Origin: Nocardioides sp. InS609-2
GTDB taxonomy: Bacteria; Actinomycetota; Actinomycetes; Propionibacteriales; Nocardioidaceae
DNA: 64,000 nucleotides
Reading direction: 5' to 3'
Assembly (NCBI RefSeq): GCF_023208195.1
Contig: NZ_CP060034.1
Location: 2,790,001-2,854,000, forward strand
The stretch's first letter is position 1, and each line of letters begins with the position of its first letter. This document shows positions 17,118 to 26,190 of this stretch, piece by piece. The notes below the pieces were generated by a model. That model saw only the letters and a list, made by a program, of their open reading frames with translations. It was not told the DNA's origin and did not search any database. Position numbers and translations under genes: made by a program.

Positions 17118-18323
17118 GTGAGCGAGCTCCCCGTCCTGGACGCCAACGATCAACGCATTCTGGGTGCCCTGTTGGAGAAGCAGACGACGGTGCCGGCGGC
17201 GTATCCCCTCACCGCGAACGCGCTGCGCTCTGCCTGCAACCAGTCGAACAATCGCGATCCCGTCGTCGACTTGGACCTGCAGGCCGTCGAGCAGACCGCG
17301 CGCGCGCTCAAGGATCGAGGTCTGCTCCGGATCGTGTGGGCGTCCACCGGTCGACGGACGCTGAAGTATCACCAGGTCCTCGATGAGCGCCTCGGGCTCG
17401 AACTCGACGAGCGGGCACTCCTCACGGTGCTGTTGCTCCGGGGCGAGCAGGCACCGGGCGAGCTGCGCACGCGGACGGAACGGTTGCACGGCTTCGCCGA
17501 CCGGGGTGAGGTCGAGGCGTGTCTGGCTCGGATGGCGGAACGCCCTGAACCGCTGGTCCGCGAGCTGGAACGGCGACCCGGTCAGCAGGATGCTCGCTGG
17601 ATCCATCTCCTCGGTCCGGTCCCTCGGCAGGCTGCCGCTGCAGAGTCTGTTGATCGCGACGCAGTGATTGCCGGGGGAGCGGATGTGCGCGACGAAAACG
17701 TCAGGTCGTCGTACGACGCCGTCGCGACCGCCTATGCCGACCTCCTTGTCGATGAGCTGGAGGGGCTGCCGTTCGAGACCTGGCTTCTTGACCGGGTGGT
17801 CGCCCGTGCGGCTGGGCAGCCTGTGGTGGAGGTCGGGTCGGGTCCGGGGCATGTCACGGCGTACCTGGCTGGTCGCGGAGCCGTTGCAACGGGGATCGAC
17901 CTATCGCCCGCGATGGTGGCCGAGGCCCGGCGGCGCTTCCCGGCACTGACCTTCGAGGTCGGCGATCTGCGTCGGCTGAGCCGTCCCGCGGCGAGCTCAG
18001 GGTGGGCGGCAGTGCTGGGGTGGTACTCGCTCATCCACTTTGCGGCCTCCGAGTTGCCCGACGCGGTCGCAGCCATGGCCCGCCCGCTCGCACCCGGCGG
18101 ATGGTTGGTCCTCGCCATGCACGCAGGGACCGAGATTCGCCACCTCGACGAGTGGTTTGGCCACGAGGTCGACCTCGACTTGGTGCTTCACGATCCGGCG
18201 GACGTGGTTCGGACAGTGGAGGCCGCGGGACTCGTCGGCCTCGAGTGGTATCTGCGCGGACCAGTCACTGCCCGGGGTGAGACCACCGATCGCTTGTACG
18301 TCGTCGGTCGCAAACCCGACTAG
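17118..18323 (+). CDS. DUF480 (YceH-like) / class I SAM methyltransferase fusion
   Basis: 401 residues, GTG start. Residues 1 to about 175 are a DUF480/YceH winged-helix region (LDANDQRILGALLEKQTTVP, then SACNQSNNRDPVVDLD and LLRGEQAPGELRTRTERLHG). Residues about 195-401 are a class I methyltransferase with motif I VVEVGSGPGHVTAYLAGRG and the acidic motif IDLSPAMVAEARRRFP. Stand-alone YceH proteins have no enzymatic domain, so this combination suggests a DNA-binding or protein-binding module steering a methyltransferase. It is the first gene after tRNA-Ser. The substrate is unknown. Confidence 0.82.
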   Translation: MSELPVLDANDQRILGALLEKQTTVPAAYPLTANALRSACNQSNNRDPVVDLDLQAVEQTARALKDRGLLRIVWASTGRRTLKYHQVLDERLGLELDERALLTVLLLRGEQAPGELRTRTERLHGFADRGEVEACLARMAERPEPLVRELERRPGQQDARWIHLLGPVPRQAAAAESVDRDAVIAGGADVRDENVRSSYDAVATAYADLLVDELEGLPFETWLLDRVVARAAGQPVVEVGSGPGHVTAYLAGRGAVATGIDLSPAMVAEARRRFPALTFEVGDLRRLSRPAASSGWAAVLGWYSLIHFAASELPDAVAAMARPLAPGGWLVLAMHAGTEIRHLDEWFGHEVDLDLVLHDPADVVRTVEAAGLVGLEWYLRGPVTARGETTDRLYVVGRKPD

Positions 18324-19043
18324 GTGGTGCGTAGGTCGGCGCGACGGGCGAGGCCCTGGGCGTCGCGCAGCGGGACTCGGGCATCCAGTCGCAGGACTTG
18401 ACCTTCGTACTGAGCACCGGGGTGTGTCTGGCTCGGAACTCTCGAAGCCGCAGATGGCAGCGGTGAAAGTGTGGAGGGCTTCTGCAGCAGTCCACTCGTT
18501 CCGGCCCAGGACTTGACGGTCGTAGGCGGCGGAATGACGCACGGCGACCGGCCAATCGCGTCTGACGCGCCGAGTGGATATGTCCATCGTGTCCGGAACG
18601 TTTCAGGAACCGACTAGGCAGTCGCTCTATGCGGCGGCGCGGCAACCCCGCGATTCGCGGAAGGTGAGAGTCAGGTTTGCGTCTGCGAGTCCCGCTTCGC
18701 CGCATGCAGGTCGTCGCGTTCCCCTCCTAGGACGCGCATCTACTGTCTCGAGAAGAGCTAGCAATGCCAACACAGGTCAGCCAGGCGTATCGAGTCCATG
18801 CGCCGCGGGCAGTCCGCTCCTCGGTGGCCGCACGCAACGCACGACCTACTCGCCAAGGTGGTCGCCGAACTTGTTAAGGGTAAGTCGACGGACAGGATCT
18901 TGAGGACGTAGCGGTCAGCGGGGCGGCCCCGACTTCTCGTGCAGATCCCGGGCAGCTCGAGCGAAGGGGCTGGACGTCCTCCGCCACAAGCAGCACCGCT
19001 TCTCCGGCCGCGAGAGGGCGGGTGGACCAAGACCCCCGTGGTA
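18324..19043. other. 720-bp gene-poor, decayed-looking stretch
   Basis: No convincing gene. Short protein-like pieces appear in different frames without starts or family matches: minus strand near 18340-18580 (YDRQVLGRNEWTAAEALHTF), plus strand near 18785-18911 (HDLLAKVVAELVKGKSTDRI, stop at 18909-18911), and plus strand near 18957-19049 (LDVLRHKQHRFSGRERAGG). The mixed frames suggest relics of inserted DNA downstream of the tRNA, but none could be identified. No promoter or terminator was assigned. Confidence 0.4.
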
Positions 19044-20819
19044 CTACAAGCCCGGGATCCTGATCAGCGCGAACTGGCCGCCCTCACGCTTGTAGGTGAA
19101 GTCAGGATGGCCGTCCCGATTGTTGTCGTCGCCCGGTGCCCGCTCGACCCACAGCGTGTGCGCCTGAACATTGATAAGGAACGCACCGGGTCCGAAGGCC
19201 GACGACGCGTCGACCACGCCCGTCGACTCCCAGGCTCCCCAGTTGCCGGGCGTCCGGCCGTCGACGTCGGTCGTGCCTCCGTCGGCAGCCTGATCGACCT
19301 TGGCGATGACGTCCGGAGTGCCGGAGAACGGCACGAACCACAGCCGAGCCGTCGTGGCGTTCGCATCGGTCGAACCGGACGGGAACTGCTGGCTCGACCC
19401 CGGGTCCTCGGCGATCAGCAGACCGGTCGGCGTCGACTCGAGATTGTCGGGCTGGTGCACCTCCGCCAGCGTCTTGACCGCGTTGTCATCACCCTCCACC
19501 AGCACGGTCAGCGACGTCACCTTGGTCGGGTCCCGCTCGTCCAGCACCATGCGCCAGATCCGGCCGTTGGTCGAGCGGAAGTTGGGCGTATCTAGGCCCT
19601 GGTCGGCGCGCCGTCCTCGGCCCGAATCGGCTAGGTAGACGATGTTGTGCATGCCGGGGCGCTTGTCGTAGGCGATATCCTCGATGCGCACGAACTGGAA
19701 GACGTTGTTGACGTCGCTCCAGTACTCCATCACCCACTGCGGGCCATCGATGCCCGTCGGTGTCGTCAGCCGCAGGTCCGTCTGCCAGCTGCCGTCGTTG
19801 GGGGGTGCGGGGAAGCCAACGTCGGTGGCCTTGATGGTGGTGCCGTCGGGATTCATCCCAGTGGCGATGTTCTTGGGCACCTTGATGAAGTGGCCCTCGA
19901 CGTCGGTTCCGGATCCGGGAAGTACGTCGTAGTAGTTCTTCACGCCGGGGGTGTCGGACACGAAGGCCCAGAGGTCGCCCTTGTCCTTCATCAGGGACTG
20001 GGAGTTCCGCGCGATGTAGGAGTAGACCTGCGATTGCGCCGGCACGGAACCTGCGGGGAAGACGCCTGTGAGTGGCCCGCTGGTGAACGTGTCGTCACCC
20101 GAGAGCACGACCGGCTTCTCGTAACCCGGAATGGGGACTGCGTTCTCGTGGTTGTGGCGGCCCATGCCGTAGATCGGAACGTGCCTACCACTTTTCACGT
20201 CCAACGCCACGACGACGCCGGCCTCTTGCTCGTCGGGGTTCCCCGGGACCGGCGGCCACGAGGCTTCATCGCGGTAGACGTAGTCCGGCGTTTCCTCGTT
20301 GGTGAACAGGGTAGGCCTGCGGAAGCCCTCATGCTCGGTGGCGAGGTAGTTGGAGCAGAACCGCTGAAAGCCCTCGCTGCTGTCGATGGCCATCTCCCCG
20401 CTCAAGATGGCGTCCCCGGACTGGTTCAGCACCAGATGGCTCAGCTGCGCGTTGTCGAAGTCATTCTCGCCGTTGGCGGCAGTGGGCGCGGCTGTCGAGT
20501 AGGGAAAGGGAATCTTGCTCGTCTCGTGGTTGACGTACACGTCGACCAGACCGTGGCGGCCGGGCAGGAGCGAGATCCCGTCTGGGATCGCCTCGAAGCG
20601 GTAGCCGCTGGCGAGCGCATCACCTACCGTAAGTAGGGGCGACACCTCGACGCCAGGTCGAACCGGCGTCAGCATGGCGGGCCGCGACGTGCGGAAGCCG
20701 TCCCGGTGATGGTGATGGTGGTCGTCGTGCGCCGTTGCGGGAGTGACCCCGCTCAGCGCCAGTGCCGCAGTCGTTGCAGCGACCGCTGCCATTGCCGCGA
20801 GAGTCCTGGACTTTGCCAT
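19044..20819 (-). CDS. Secreted PhoX/DUF839 family phosphatase-like protein
   Basis: 591 residues from ATG at 20819, with GGAGGC just upstream. The longer open frame to 21092 is untranslated shadow. An N-terminal signal peptide (AMAAVAATTAALALSGVTPA, cleavage near ATAHD) is followed by a histidine cluster (HDDHHHHHRDG). DUF839/PhoX hallmarks include VYVNHETSK, LFTNEETPDYVYRDE and GRHNHENAVPIPGYEKPVVL plus NLESTPTGLLIAEDPGS. PhoX enzymes are iron/calcium phosphomonoesterases; many DUF839 proteins are untested. No PHO-box-like repeat was seen upstream. The histidine cluster may bind metal. Confidence 0.85.
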   Translation of the reverse strand: MAKSRTLAAMAAVAATTAALALSGVTPATAHDDHHHHHRDGFRTSRPAMLTPVRPGVEVSPLLTVGDALASGYRFEAIPDGISLLPGRHGLVDVYVNHETSKIPFPYSTAAPTAANGENDFDNAQLSHLVLNQSGDAILSGEMAIDSSEGFQRFCSNYLATEHEGFRRPTLFTNEETPDYVYRDEASWPPVPGNPDEQEAGVVVALDVKSGRHVPIYGMGRHNHENAVPIPGYEKPVVLSGDDTFTSGPLTGVFPAGSVPAQSQVYSYIARNSQSLMKDKGDLWAFVSDTPGVKNYYDVLPGSGTDVEGHFIKVPKNIATGMNPDGTTIKATDVGFPAPPNDGSWQTDLRLTTPTGIDGPQWVMEYWSDVNNVFQFVRIEDIAYDKRPGMHNIVYLADSGRGRRADQGLDTPNFRSTNGRIWRMVLDERDPTKVTSLTVLVEGDDNAVKTLAEVHQPDNLESTPTGLLIAEDPGSSQQFPSGSTDANATTARLWFVPFSGTPDVIAKVDQAADGGTTDVDGRTPGNWGAWESTGVVDASSAFGPGAFLINVQAHTLWVERAPGDDNNRDGHPDFTYKREGGQFALIRIPGL

Positions 20820-21167
20820 GCCTCCACCCACTTCCGACCTGTGCGATCCTCGATGTCTAGCAGAGCCAGCGGCGATAGGTCCAGAGACGGCGTGCGCCGA
20901 TCCTTCCGCGGGGCTTCGCGTCGCCACCCGCAAGGAGCACCTCGTGGTCAACGCCGAGGGTGACTTCGTGGTTATCGCAACCGCACCGCTCGACTGGCTC
21001 GGCTCAGGCAGTTGGTGCCAATGCCTGTACGCGAGCCTGACCAGCCGGTACCTCTCTGAGTCCCACTGGCGGCGAAGTGATGCACAGGCCAAGCGCGGAT
21101 CGCGGCTAGATGAGTGACGCGAGCCGAGTCATAGGGCAGATCGCCTCGCGTGGTCGATAGTGGGTTC
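20820..21167. other. Intergenic region between phoX-like gene and a membrane protein gene
   Basis: 348 bases between divergent genes. An open frame on the plus strand (to 21117) has no ribosome site or recognisable domain and largely mirrors the phoX upstream strand. Both promoters should lie here, but none matches a consensus clearly. Confidence 0.4.
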
Positions 21168-21674
21168 ATGGGAAACGAACAACTCGCGTGGTCCGGCCGC
21201 GACTGGAGGATGCCGGTCTGGCTCTGGGTCGGCCTGGCGACGATGTTCGTCAGCGCGCTGCACATCATCATCGACTTCGGCGTCGGCCTGTTCGACCTGC
21301 ACGGGACGCTGACTCTGACCGAGGCGGCAACGCTTGTCGGCGTTGCGCTCATCCAGCTCTGGTGGGCGATTTCCTTCATGGCGGGCGCTCTGGGCAACGG
21401 CAGCGGCGTCGCCAGCGCCGGGATCCTCGGCGCCGGCTGGGCGGCGCTGACCAACGGCTTCCCGATCGTCTACTGCCCGCCCGTGTGCGAAGAGGCGCGG
21501 CCGCTGACCGACCTCGGTCACGTTGGCAGCATCGTGTTCGGCATTCTGCTCGCGTTGGTCGCCATCTGGTCGCTGTGGCGCGCCCGGGTGCGCCCGGGGT
21601 GGTTCATGCCGGCCGTTGCGGCAGCCTTGGTGGTCGGGACTCTCGTGTCGCTGGCGAACACTCCGATCACATAG
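21168..21674 (+). CDS. Small polytopic membrane protein of unknown function
   Basis: 168 residues from ATG at 21168. Five hydrophobic segments, the first WLWVGLATMFVSALHIIIDF and the last near MPAVAAALVVGTLVSLA, separated by short loops. The loop YCPPVCEEARPLTD has two cysteines that could form a disulfide or bind metal outside the membrane. No family recognised. It converges on the sigma factor gene with 28 bases between the ends. Confidence 0.7.
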   Translation: MGNEQLAWSGRDWRMPVWLWVGLATMFVSALHIIIDFGVGLFDLHGTLTLTEAATLVGVALIQLWWAISFMAGALGNGSGVASAGILGAGWAALTNGFPIVYCPPVCEEARPLTDLGHVGSIVFGILLALVAIWSLWRARVRPGWFMPAVAAALVVGTLVSLANTPIT

Positions 21675-21702
21675 GCGCGCCGAAAGCGGCATGTGCGGGC
21701 GT

Positions 21703-22230
21703 TCAAGCTAAGGCCGGTCTCGACGCTGACGAGCGCCTCACCAGCGCCTGCATCTGCGGGTCGGACGCGAGCGCCTGGCGGGCCCGGTGCAGACGGACGC
21801 GCGCCGTGCCAGGCCGGATACCGAGCGCGACCGCGATCTCCGCCGGTGTGAGCCGGTCCCACTCGACGAGCTGGATGAGCTCGCGGTCATCGGGTGAGAG
21901 GCGGCCGAGCGCGGCCACCACGACTTGCTCTGCTGCCTCGTCCTCGGTCGCCTGTTCGGTGGGGTGCGTCGCCAGGTGTACGACGGCCTCCTGGTCGTGC
22001 TGCGCACGTCTGCCGGCAGCGAGGAGGAGCCGGCGCGCTGTGCCGAAGAGCCAGGCCCGGCGCAGCAGGCCAGCCGGCAGCTCCGAGCGGCGGCGCCACG
22101 CGGTCGTGAAGACCTCCGCGACCAGATCCTCGGCGTCGGCCGATCCGCGCCGCCGGATGTAGCCGAATAGCTCCGGTGCCACGGCACGGTAGAGCGCCTC
22201 GAACTCGTCGGAAGTGATGGTGCGTGCCAT
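21703..22230 (-). CDS. ECF-type RNA polymerase sigma factor
   Basis: 175 residues. Sigma region 2 (FEALYRAVAPELFGYIRRRG, DAEDLVAEVFTTAWRR) and region 4 (LSPDDRELIQLVEWDRLTPA, then AVALGIRPGTARVRLHRARQ) are present and region 3 is absent, as in ECF (sigma-70 group 4) factors. Its ATG follows the stop of the upstream membrane-protein gene by a single base (TGA-G-ATG). This is strong translational coupling with the membrane protein as first gene. It probably activates its own operon and an unidentified regulon. Confidence 0.9.
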   Translation of the reverse strand: MARTITSDEFEALYRAVAPELFGYIRRRGSADAEDLVAEVFTTAWRRRSELPAGLLRRAWLFGTARRLLLAAGRRAQHDQEAVVHLATHPTEQATEDEAAEQVVVAALGRLSPDDRELIQLVEWDRLTPAEIAVALGIRPGTARVRLHRARQALASDPQMQALVRRSSASRPALA

Positions 22231-22231
22231 C

Positions 22232-23062
22232 TCAGCGGCCCTGAAAGCCCGCAGGCAGTGCTTGCTGGAAATCCGGCACGAGCGAGGTGCCGATGCAGTA
22301 GGCGTTGTCGGCGAGGGTGTCTCCGAGCGCGTCGACATCCCCGGCCTTCACCGCCTTGCTCACCAGCCGGAGGAAGTAGTACTGGGTCGGGTCGGGGATC
22401 GTCCCGGTGGTCGTCTGGCCAGTCTCAGGGTCGCGGACGTCCGTCCTCAGGGTGCCGTTCCTCTGTACGGAATCAAGCGCCGTGATCGCCGGCCAGTGAC
22501 GAGAGCCGACGAGCATGCGCGCCGCCTCCGCCTCGGCGGTCGTGTCGCCCGCACGCCCTGCCCTTACCCACTCGTTCGACCACGAGCAGACGGCGTGCAC
22601 CGCAGTCCAGCCCCGGATTGCCCCGGATGTGACCGATTGGGTGCGCGGCTCAGGGTCGTTGTCGCGCTTGAGGTCCCGGACGTGCTCGTCGACGGAGACC
22701 TTACGGGCCGCCAAGCTGGGGAACGGGATGTCGCGGATCTCCTCCTCGATCACACGGCGGAAGTCACCGCCCGCCGGGTCGAGGGCCTCGCCCGGCCCGC
22801 CGAGGCGCAGGTCCTCGGCGTCCGACGGGTACTCACCCGTGCGGGCGCTCAGGATGCCGGCAGCCGCGACCCCGGAGACACTCACGACGGCAGCCGCCAC
22901 GCCGGCTCCGATCATCAGCCTGCCCTTGCGCGAGCGGCGGGCCGGCGCGGTGGTCTCGATGCCCGTCTGAATCGCCTCCCAGGTTCGGTCGAGATCAATA
23001 TCCGTCGCGGGAGGGCTTGCTTGGGCGACCAGCCGCGAGTGCTCGTCGGTCCAGGTGTCCAT
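22232..23062 (-). CDS. Single-pass membrane protein, putative anti-sigma/partner of the ECF factor
   Basis: 276 residues from ATG at 23062, with GGAGGA immediately upstream. About 65 cytosolic residues (DIDLDRTWEAIQTGIE), a transmembrane segment LMIGAGVAAAVVSVSGVAAA, then a roughly 190-residue exported part. This topology resembles CU044_5270-type proteins that accompany actinobacterial ECF factors. No HxxxCxxC zinc anti-sigma motif is present, so the anti-sigma role is inferred from topology and coupling. Gene order is partner first, sigma second, the reverse of the usual arrangement. Confidence 0.65.
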   Translation of the reverse strand: MDTWTDEHSRLVAQASPPATDIDLDRTWEAIQTGIETTAPARRSRKGRLMIGAGVAAAVVSVSGVAAAGILSARTGEYPSDAEDLRLGGPGEALDPAGGDFRRVIEEEIRDIPFPSLAARKVSVDEHVRDLKRDNDPEPRTQSVTSGAIRGWTAVHAVCSWSNEWVRAGRAGDTTAEAEAARMLVGSRHWPAITALDSVQRNGTLRTDVRDPETGQTTTGTIPDPTQYYFLRLVSKAVKAGDVDALGDTLADNAYCIGTSLVPDFQQALPAGFQGR

Positions 23063-23299
23063 GGGTCCTCCTCCGTGTTCCGGGCCAGCCTTCACGAGAG
23101 ACGTGTCAGACCGTTACAGACCGCGGAACTTCGGTCCCTCCGGTCACTGAAACCGATGACTCGTCTTGGAACAACGCACGAGTGCACAGATCTCGCCAGA
23201 TCCGGCAAAGCGGTAGACGCCAACAGGCGGTGAAGTGAGACGCCTTGGTCGCGGCGTCAGCAGCCGGGTGTCCCTAGACCGTCGTCAAGCGGGCTGGCT

Positions 23300-23392
23300 T
23301 CAAGGGGGGCCGGGATCTGGGTGGTCGCTCGCGAACTGTTGCGCGCCGTGGTGGATGAGCCCCTGGTCAAGCAGCCACTCGATGGCCCGGCG
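23300..23392 (-). pseudogene. 3' fragment of UPF0158 gene cut off by the IS element
   Basis: 30 codons and a TGA reading RRAIEWLLDQGLIHHGAQQF to the end. This is the normal C-terminus of UPF0158 proteins, whose N-terminal 125 codons lie on the other side of the IS (25068-25445). Joining the two at the duplicated CTAG restores the frame, apart from a TAG codon created at the joint. Confidence 0.75.
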
Positions 23393-23396
23393 CTAG
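23393..23396. repeat. Left copy of CTAG target-site duplication
   Basis: CTAG directly flanks the IS inverted repeat. The matching copy is at 25068-25071. Confidence 0.65.
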
Positions 23397-23412
23397 CCCC
23401 GGTCTTTCATGG
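23397..23412 (+). repeat. IS1380 left inverted repeat
   Basis: 16 bp, 12 of 16 identical to the complement of 25052-25067. Confidence 0.65.
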
Positions 23413-23547
23413 AGGTAGTCGGACGGCTGCGCGTCGAGGTTGACGACGTGTGCGTTGCCTGGGCTGGTTCCGGGGTTGACCTGTAGGCCGACTGTCGCTG
23501 TCGGGTGCGGTTCTCCGGGTCCTCGGGTTGTGGGTGGGCGGGGATGT

Positions 23548-24948
23548 TCAGGCTGGTGGTGGGATCGCTGCGATGTTGGCGAATGTCGCGACGATCGCTG
23601 CCGCCCAGGGCCAGGTGTCGGGGATCCGGAGTTGTCGCCGGCGCCCGGTGTGGACCAGGCGTGCTGGTGCGTGCAGGAGTCGGTAGCGCAACGCTTTCGG
23701 CTCACAGCCGGCGAGCACAGCAGCCTCGCCGGTGAAGGCCAGAAGTCTGGTCCAGGCGGTGAGGTCGGCAGCGATCATGGTCGCTGTCAGCCAGGCCTGG
23801 TTGATCGCGAACTCACGTGAGGGGAATCTGCCCAGGCCGGTGTCCTTGGCGATCCGGATCCGGTCCTCGACGCGGGCGTGAGCACGGTGACGGGCTTCGA
23901 GGAACGCCAGCTGTCCGGTGGTGGTGTTGGTCGCGATCACTTGGTAGCGCCACCCGTCGGCTTCTTCGAACAGCGACAGCTGCGCACCGGGGTGGGGTCG
24001 TTCGCGGCGCACGATGAGCCGCATCCCGGGCGGCCATGCCGTCAGGTCAAGGAGGTCGGTGAGCTCGGCGACGTCACCACCTTCGCGGACCCCACCATCA
24101 GCATCGGACGCGGGTGTCCACACGTGCTTGGGGACGACCTTGATGGCTTCGCGGATCTTCTCGGTGACTGCGTAGCCGACGCTGTACTCCAAGCGACGTC
24201 CCCGCACGCGGCCTTGTTCGGTGAGCCAGGCCAGGAGCTTGTGGGAGGCACCCGCGCCATCGCTGCGGATCAGCAGGTTCTTGCGTTGTGCGGCGGGGAC
24301 CTGGGCGATTGCCGCGGTGAGGACTTCGATGTGATCGGTCGCGGTGTTCGACCCCGCCTTCCCGGTCCGCAACGTGGCGGCGAGGAACTCGCCTGTGTTG
24401 TCGCACCACACCCCGATCGGGTGGTACCCGAACGTCCGCTTGAACGTCGCCGATGCCAACTCTTTCTCGGAGTGGGTGATCACGACCGTGGCATCGACAT
24501 CGAGCACGACCACCTCGCCGAGGTCGGTGCCGGCGACCTTCGAGGCAGGGAACCCTTCGGGTGAGGCGTTCATGAGGGCCCAGACGTGGCGCCGTGTCCT
24601 GGCTCTGGCCACGGCGATTTTCTTGACCTGCCCGGGGCTGATCTCATCCAAAGCCCGCCAGACCGTGGCCTGCGAGGCCACCGCACCGAGCACGGGTTCC
24701 TGGTGGCGCAGGACCTCGATGTCAGCGATCGCTTCACCGCCGTCGGCGATCATCACCGCGACATCGACCAGGACCCGGCCGCGGTCATGGGCAGGGGTGA
24801 ACGAACGTCGTGCCAGGGCCTTCGAGAGCTGTCCAGTCAGCCCGGTCCGATCACCTACGAGACGCAGCCCGACGCTTCCCGCGTGGGCCACCACGCCGAC
24901 ACCGCCCCCAGTTACTGACAGACCCCTCGACCACGAACTACGCTTCAC
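23548..24948 (-). CDS. IS1380-family DDE transposase
   Basis: 466 residues from GTG at 24948 (KRSSWSRGLSVTGGGVGVVA); frames further upstream leave the conserved region. DDE motifs typical of IS1380: VVLDVDATVVITHSEKE (first Asp), LIRSDGAGASHKLLAWL (second Asp) and, towards the C-terminus, the EARHRAHARVEDRIRIAKDT segment with the catalytic Glu. The frame is intact, so the protein is probably functional. It catalyses cut-and-paste movement of the element. Confidence 0.93.
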   Translation of the reverse strand: MKRSSWSRGLSVTGGGVGVVAHAGSVGLRLVGDRTGLTGQLSKALARRSFTPAHDRGRVLVDVAVMIADGGEAIADIEVLRHQEPVLGAVASQATVWRALDEISPGQVKKIAVARARTRRHVWALMNASPEGFPASKVAGTDLGEVVVLDVDATVVITHSEKELASATFKRTFGYHPIGVWCDNTGEFLAATLRTGKAGSNTATDHIEVLTAAIAQVPAAQRKNLLIRSDGAGASHKLLAWLTEQGRVRGRRLEYSVGYAVTEKIREAIKVVPKHVWTPASDADGGVREGGDVAELTDLLDLTAWPPGMRLIVRRERPHPGAQLSLFEEADGWRYQVIATNTTTGQLAFLEARHRAHARVEDRIRIAKDTGLGRFPSREFAINQAWLTATMIAADLTAWTRLLAFTGEAAVLAGCEPKALRYRLLHAPARLVHTGRRRQLRIPDTWPWAAAIVATFANIAAIPPPA

Positions 24949-25051
24949 CTGCAGAGTGCCTTCCAGTTGGAGAACTTGTTCCGTCGCAAGACCAAGTTTC
25001 CCCTGCTGGGCAGGCACTTCTGTGTTTCTACGCGCCGATCAAGCCGCCGAC

Positions 25052-25067
25052 CCGTGAATGATCCGGG
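25052..25067 (-). repeat. IS1380 right inverted repeat
   Basis: 16 bp imperfect complement of the left end (12 of 16), abutting the CTAG duplication. Confidence 0.65.
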
Positions 25068-25071
25068 CTAG
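25068..25071. repeat. Right copy of CTAG target-site duplication
   Basis: CTAG abutting the right inverted repeat. On the minus strand its TAG acts as the stop of the truncated UPF0158 frame. Confidence 0.65.
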
Positions 25072-25445
25072 GCGCGAACCACATCACGCAGGGTGTGCCA
25101 TGGCGAATTCAATTCGGGGTGGTGTTCATAGGCCTGGTTCTTGAATCGTCTGAGCGCTCCCCGCCCCTGCAGAGACTGGGCCAGGCGTCGGCCGACCGCG
25201 CTGTAGCTGATGCCGTCAGCAAATTCGGCCATGTCCTGAAACCACACGTAGGACGGGAGAGGATCGACGGGGATGAGATCGAGCTCGTCGATCTCGACGG
25301 GGTTCTCCCCGTCGATGCCCGTGTCGCTGGTCCAGAACACCACCTGCCCGGTTCGCGGGTCGATGAGCCATCGGTGCTCGTAGTCAGTCTGATCCGCGAG
25401 CGCGGTGGCGATCTCCCCAACGTCGATTCCGCCCAGGTCGAGCAT
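25068..25445 (-). pseudogene. 5' part of UPF0158 gene interrupted by IS1380
   Basis: 125 codons from ATG at 25445. UPF0158 features: an N-terminal acidic stretch, WLIDPRTGQVVFWTSDTG, SYVWFQDMAEFADGI and the arginine-rich ALRRFKNQAYEHHPELNSPW. The frame ends in a TAG contributed by the target duplication, and the last 30 or so codons of the family lie beyond the IS at 23300-23392. The truncated protein keeps most of the domain, so residual function is possible. The role of UPF0158 proteins is unknown. Confidence 0.8.
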
Positions 25446-25575
25446 CTACTCAGGGTAGAACCCGAGCCCGGCGTCCCGGAAGAACCGTATGAACGGCGTC
25501 GCGACTGTCGGCCGGCTCACGGTGGTAAGACCCACTTCGTGGGTCGCCCGGATCGCGGCATATGAGTGCGCTTGC

Positions 25576-26027
25576 CTACTTGGAGGAACGCACCTCGAAC
25601 CGATAGGTGGGCGGGCTCCCCTGGTCGTCCCGAATGATCGCGGTGCCTGCCTTTGTGCCATGAGGGATGCGAACTGCAGCGTCGAACCCCATGTCTGGTT
25701 CTCGGGGCGTCAACTCTCCCAGCGGCACGGTCTGGCCACCTGGCAACGTGAGGGTTAGATGTACGGGAGCCAGCGGCTCCAGCGGATCGCCGCCCCAGTG
25801 TCGTTGCAGGTGGATGTGTACCAATGTCCGAAGATCGTGAGCGTTTCACCAGGGCTGGCGAGGGGCGCCGGTGCGCCGTAGCGGCCCCTTGGCGGCTGGT
25901 GATCCAGGTACGGTCCAACGCGCGACGCGGTCGAGCCACCTGTCGGAGTGGGTCCACAACCGACGAGGGTGACGACGACCGTGGCCAGCACGGCGATGCT
26001 GTTATGCCGTCGTCGACGCGCACCCAT
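25576..26027 (-). pseudogene. Frameshifted lipoprotein gene
   Basis: The start is ATG at 26027, with AAGGAGG 6 bases upstream. The N-terminus (RRRRHNSIAVLATVVVTLVG then Cys) is a lipoprotein signal with lipobox LVGC, followed by LASPGETLTIFGHWYTSTCN. A one-base loss in the G run at 25793-25796 shifts the frame. The next frame continues naturally as GGDPLEPLAPVHLTLTLPGG to FDAAVRIPHGTKAGTAIIRD and a stop at 25576. Repaired, it encodes about 150 residues, an exported lipid-anchored beta-rich protein of unknown function. A homopolymer sequencing error is a real alternative to true inactivation. Confidence 0.7.
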
Positions 26028-26190
26028 GCCCACCTCCTTGTTGAATCAGTCTGACGCGTGGCCCACCGGTTCAGGTCCGATCCATGCGACACCGTTGCTT
26101 CATTCAACGGCACCAGGCACCACGGACTGGGGCGGATGAGTGCACTCGCTTCACGAGGTTCGTGACCTTCGGCAGGAGTACGCTCTCGGC

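Larger units (their letters stand above)
23397..25067 (-). mobile_element. IS1380-family insertion sequence, complete
   Basis: 1671 bp, a normal size for IS1380 elements. Terminal imperfect inverted repeats of 16 bp (left CCCCGGTCTTTCATGG, right end complement CCCGGATCATTCACGG; 12 of 16 match) are flanked by CTAG on both sides. It holds one full-length transposase gene. The element interrupts a UPF0158 gene. Because the transposase frame is intact, the insertion is probably recent and the element may still be active. Confidence 0.85.

Noticed and set aside
19033..19046. A third near-copy of the menB-end repeat (CCCCGTGGTACTAC)
   Set aside because: It differs by an inserted base, no integrase lies beside it, and the short WYY-coding sequence can arise by chance.
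20743..21117. Plus-strand frame upstream of the small membrane protein gene, with a protein-like end (LVVNAEGDFVVIATAP)
   Set aside because: It has no ribosome site, overlaps the phoX start antisense, and shows no family match.
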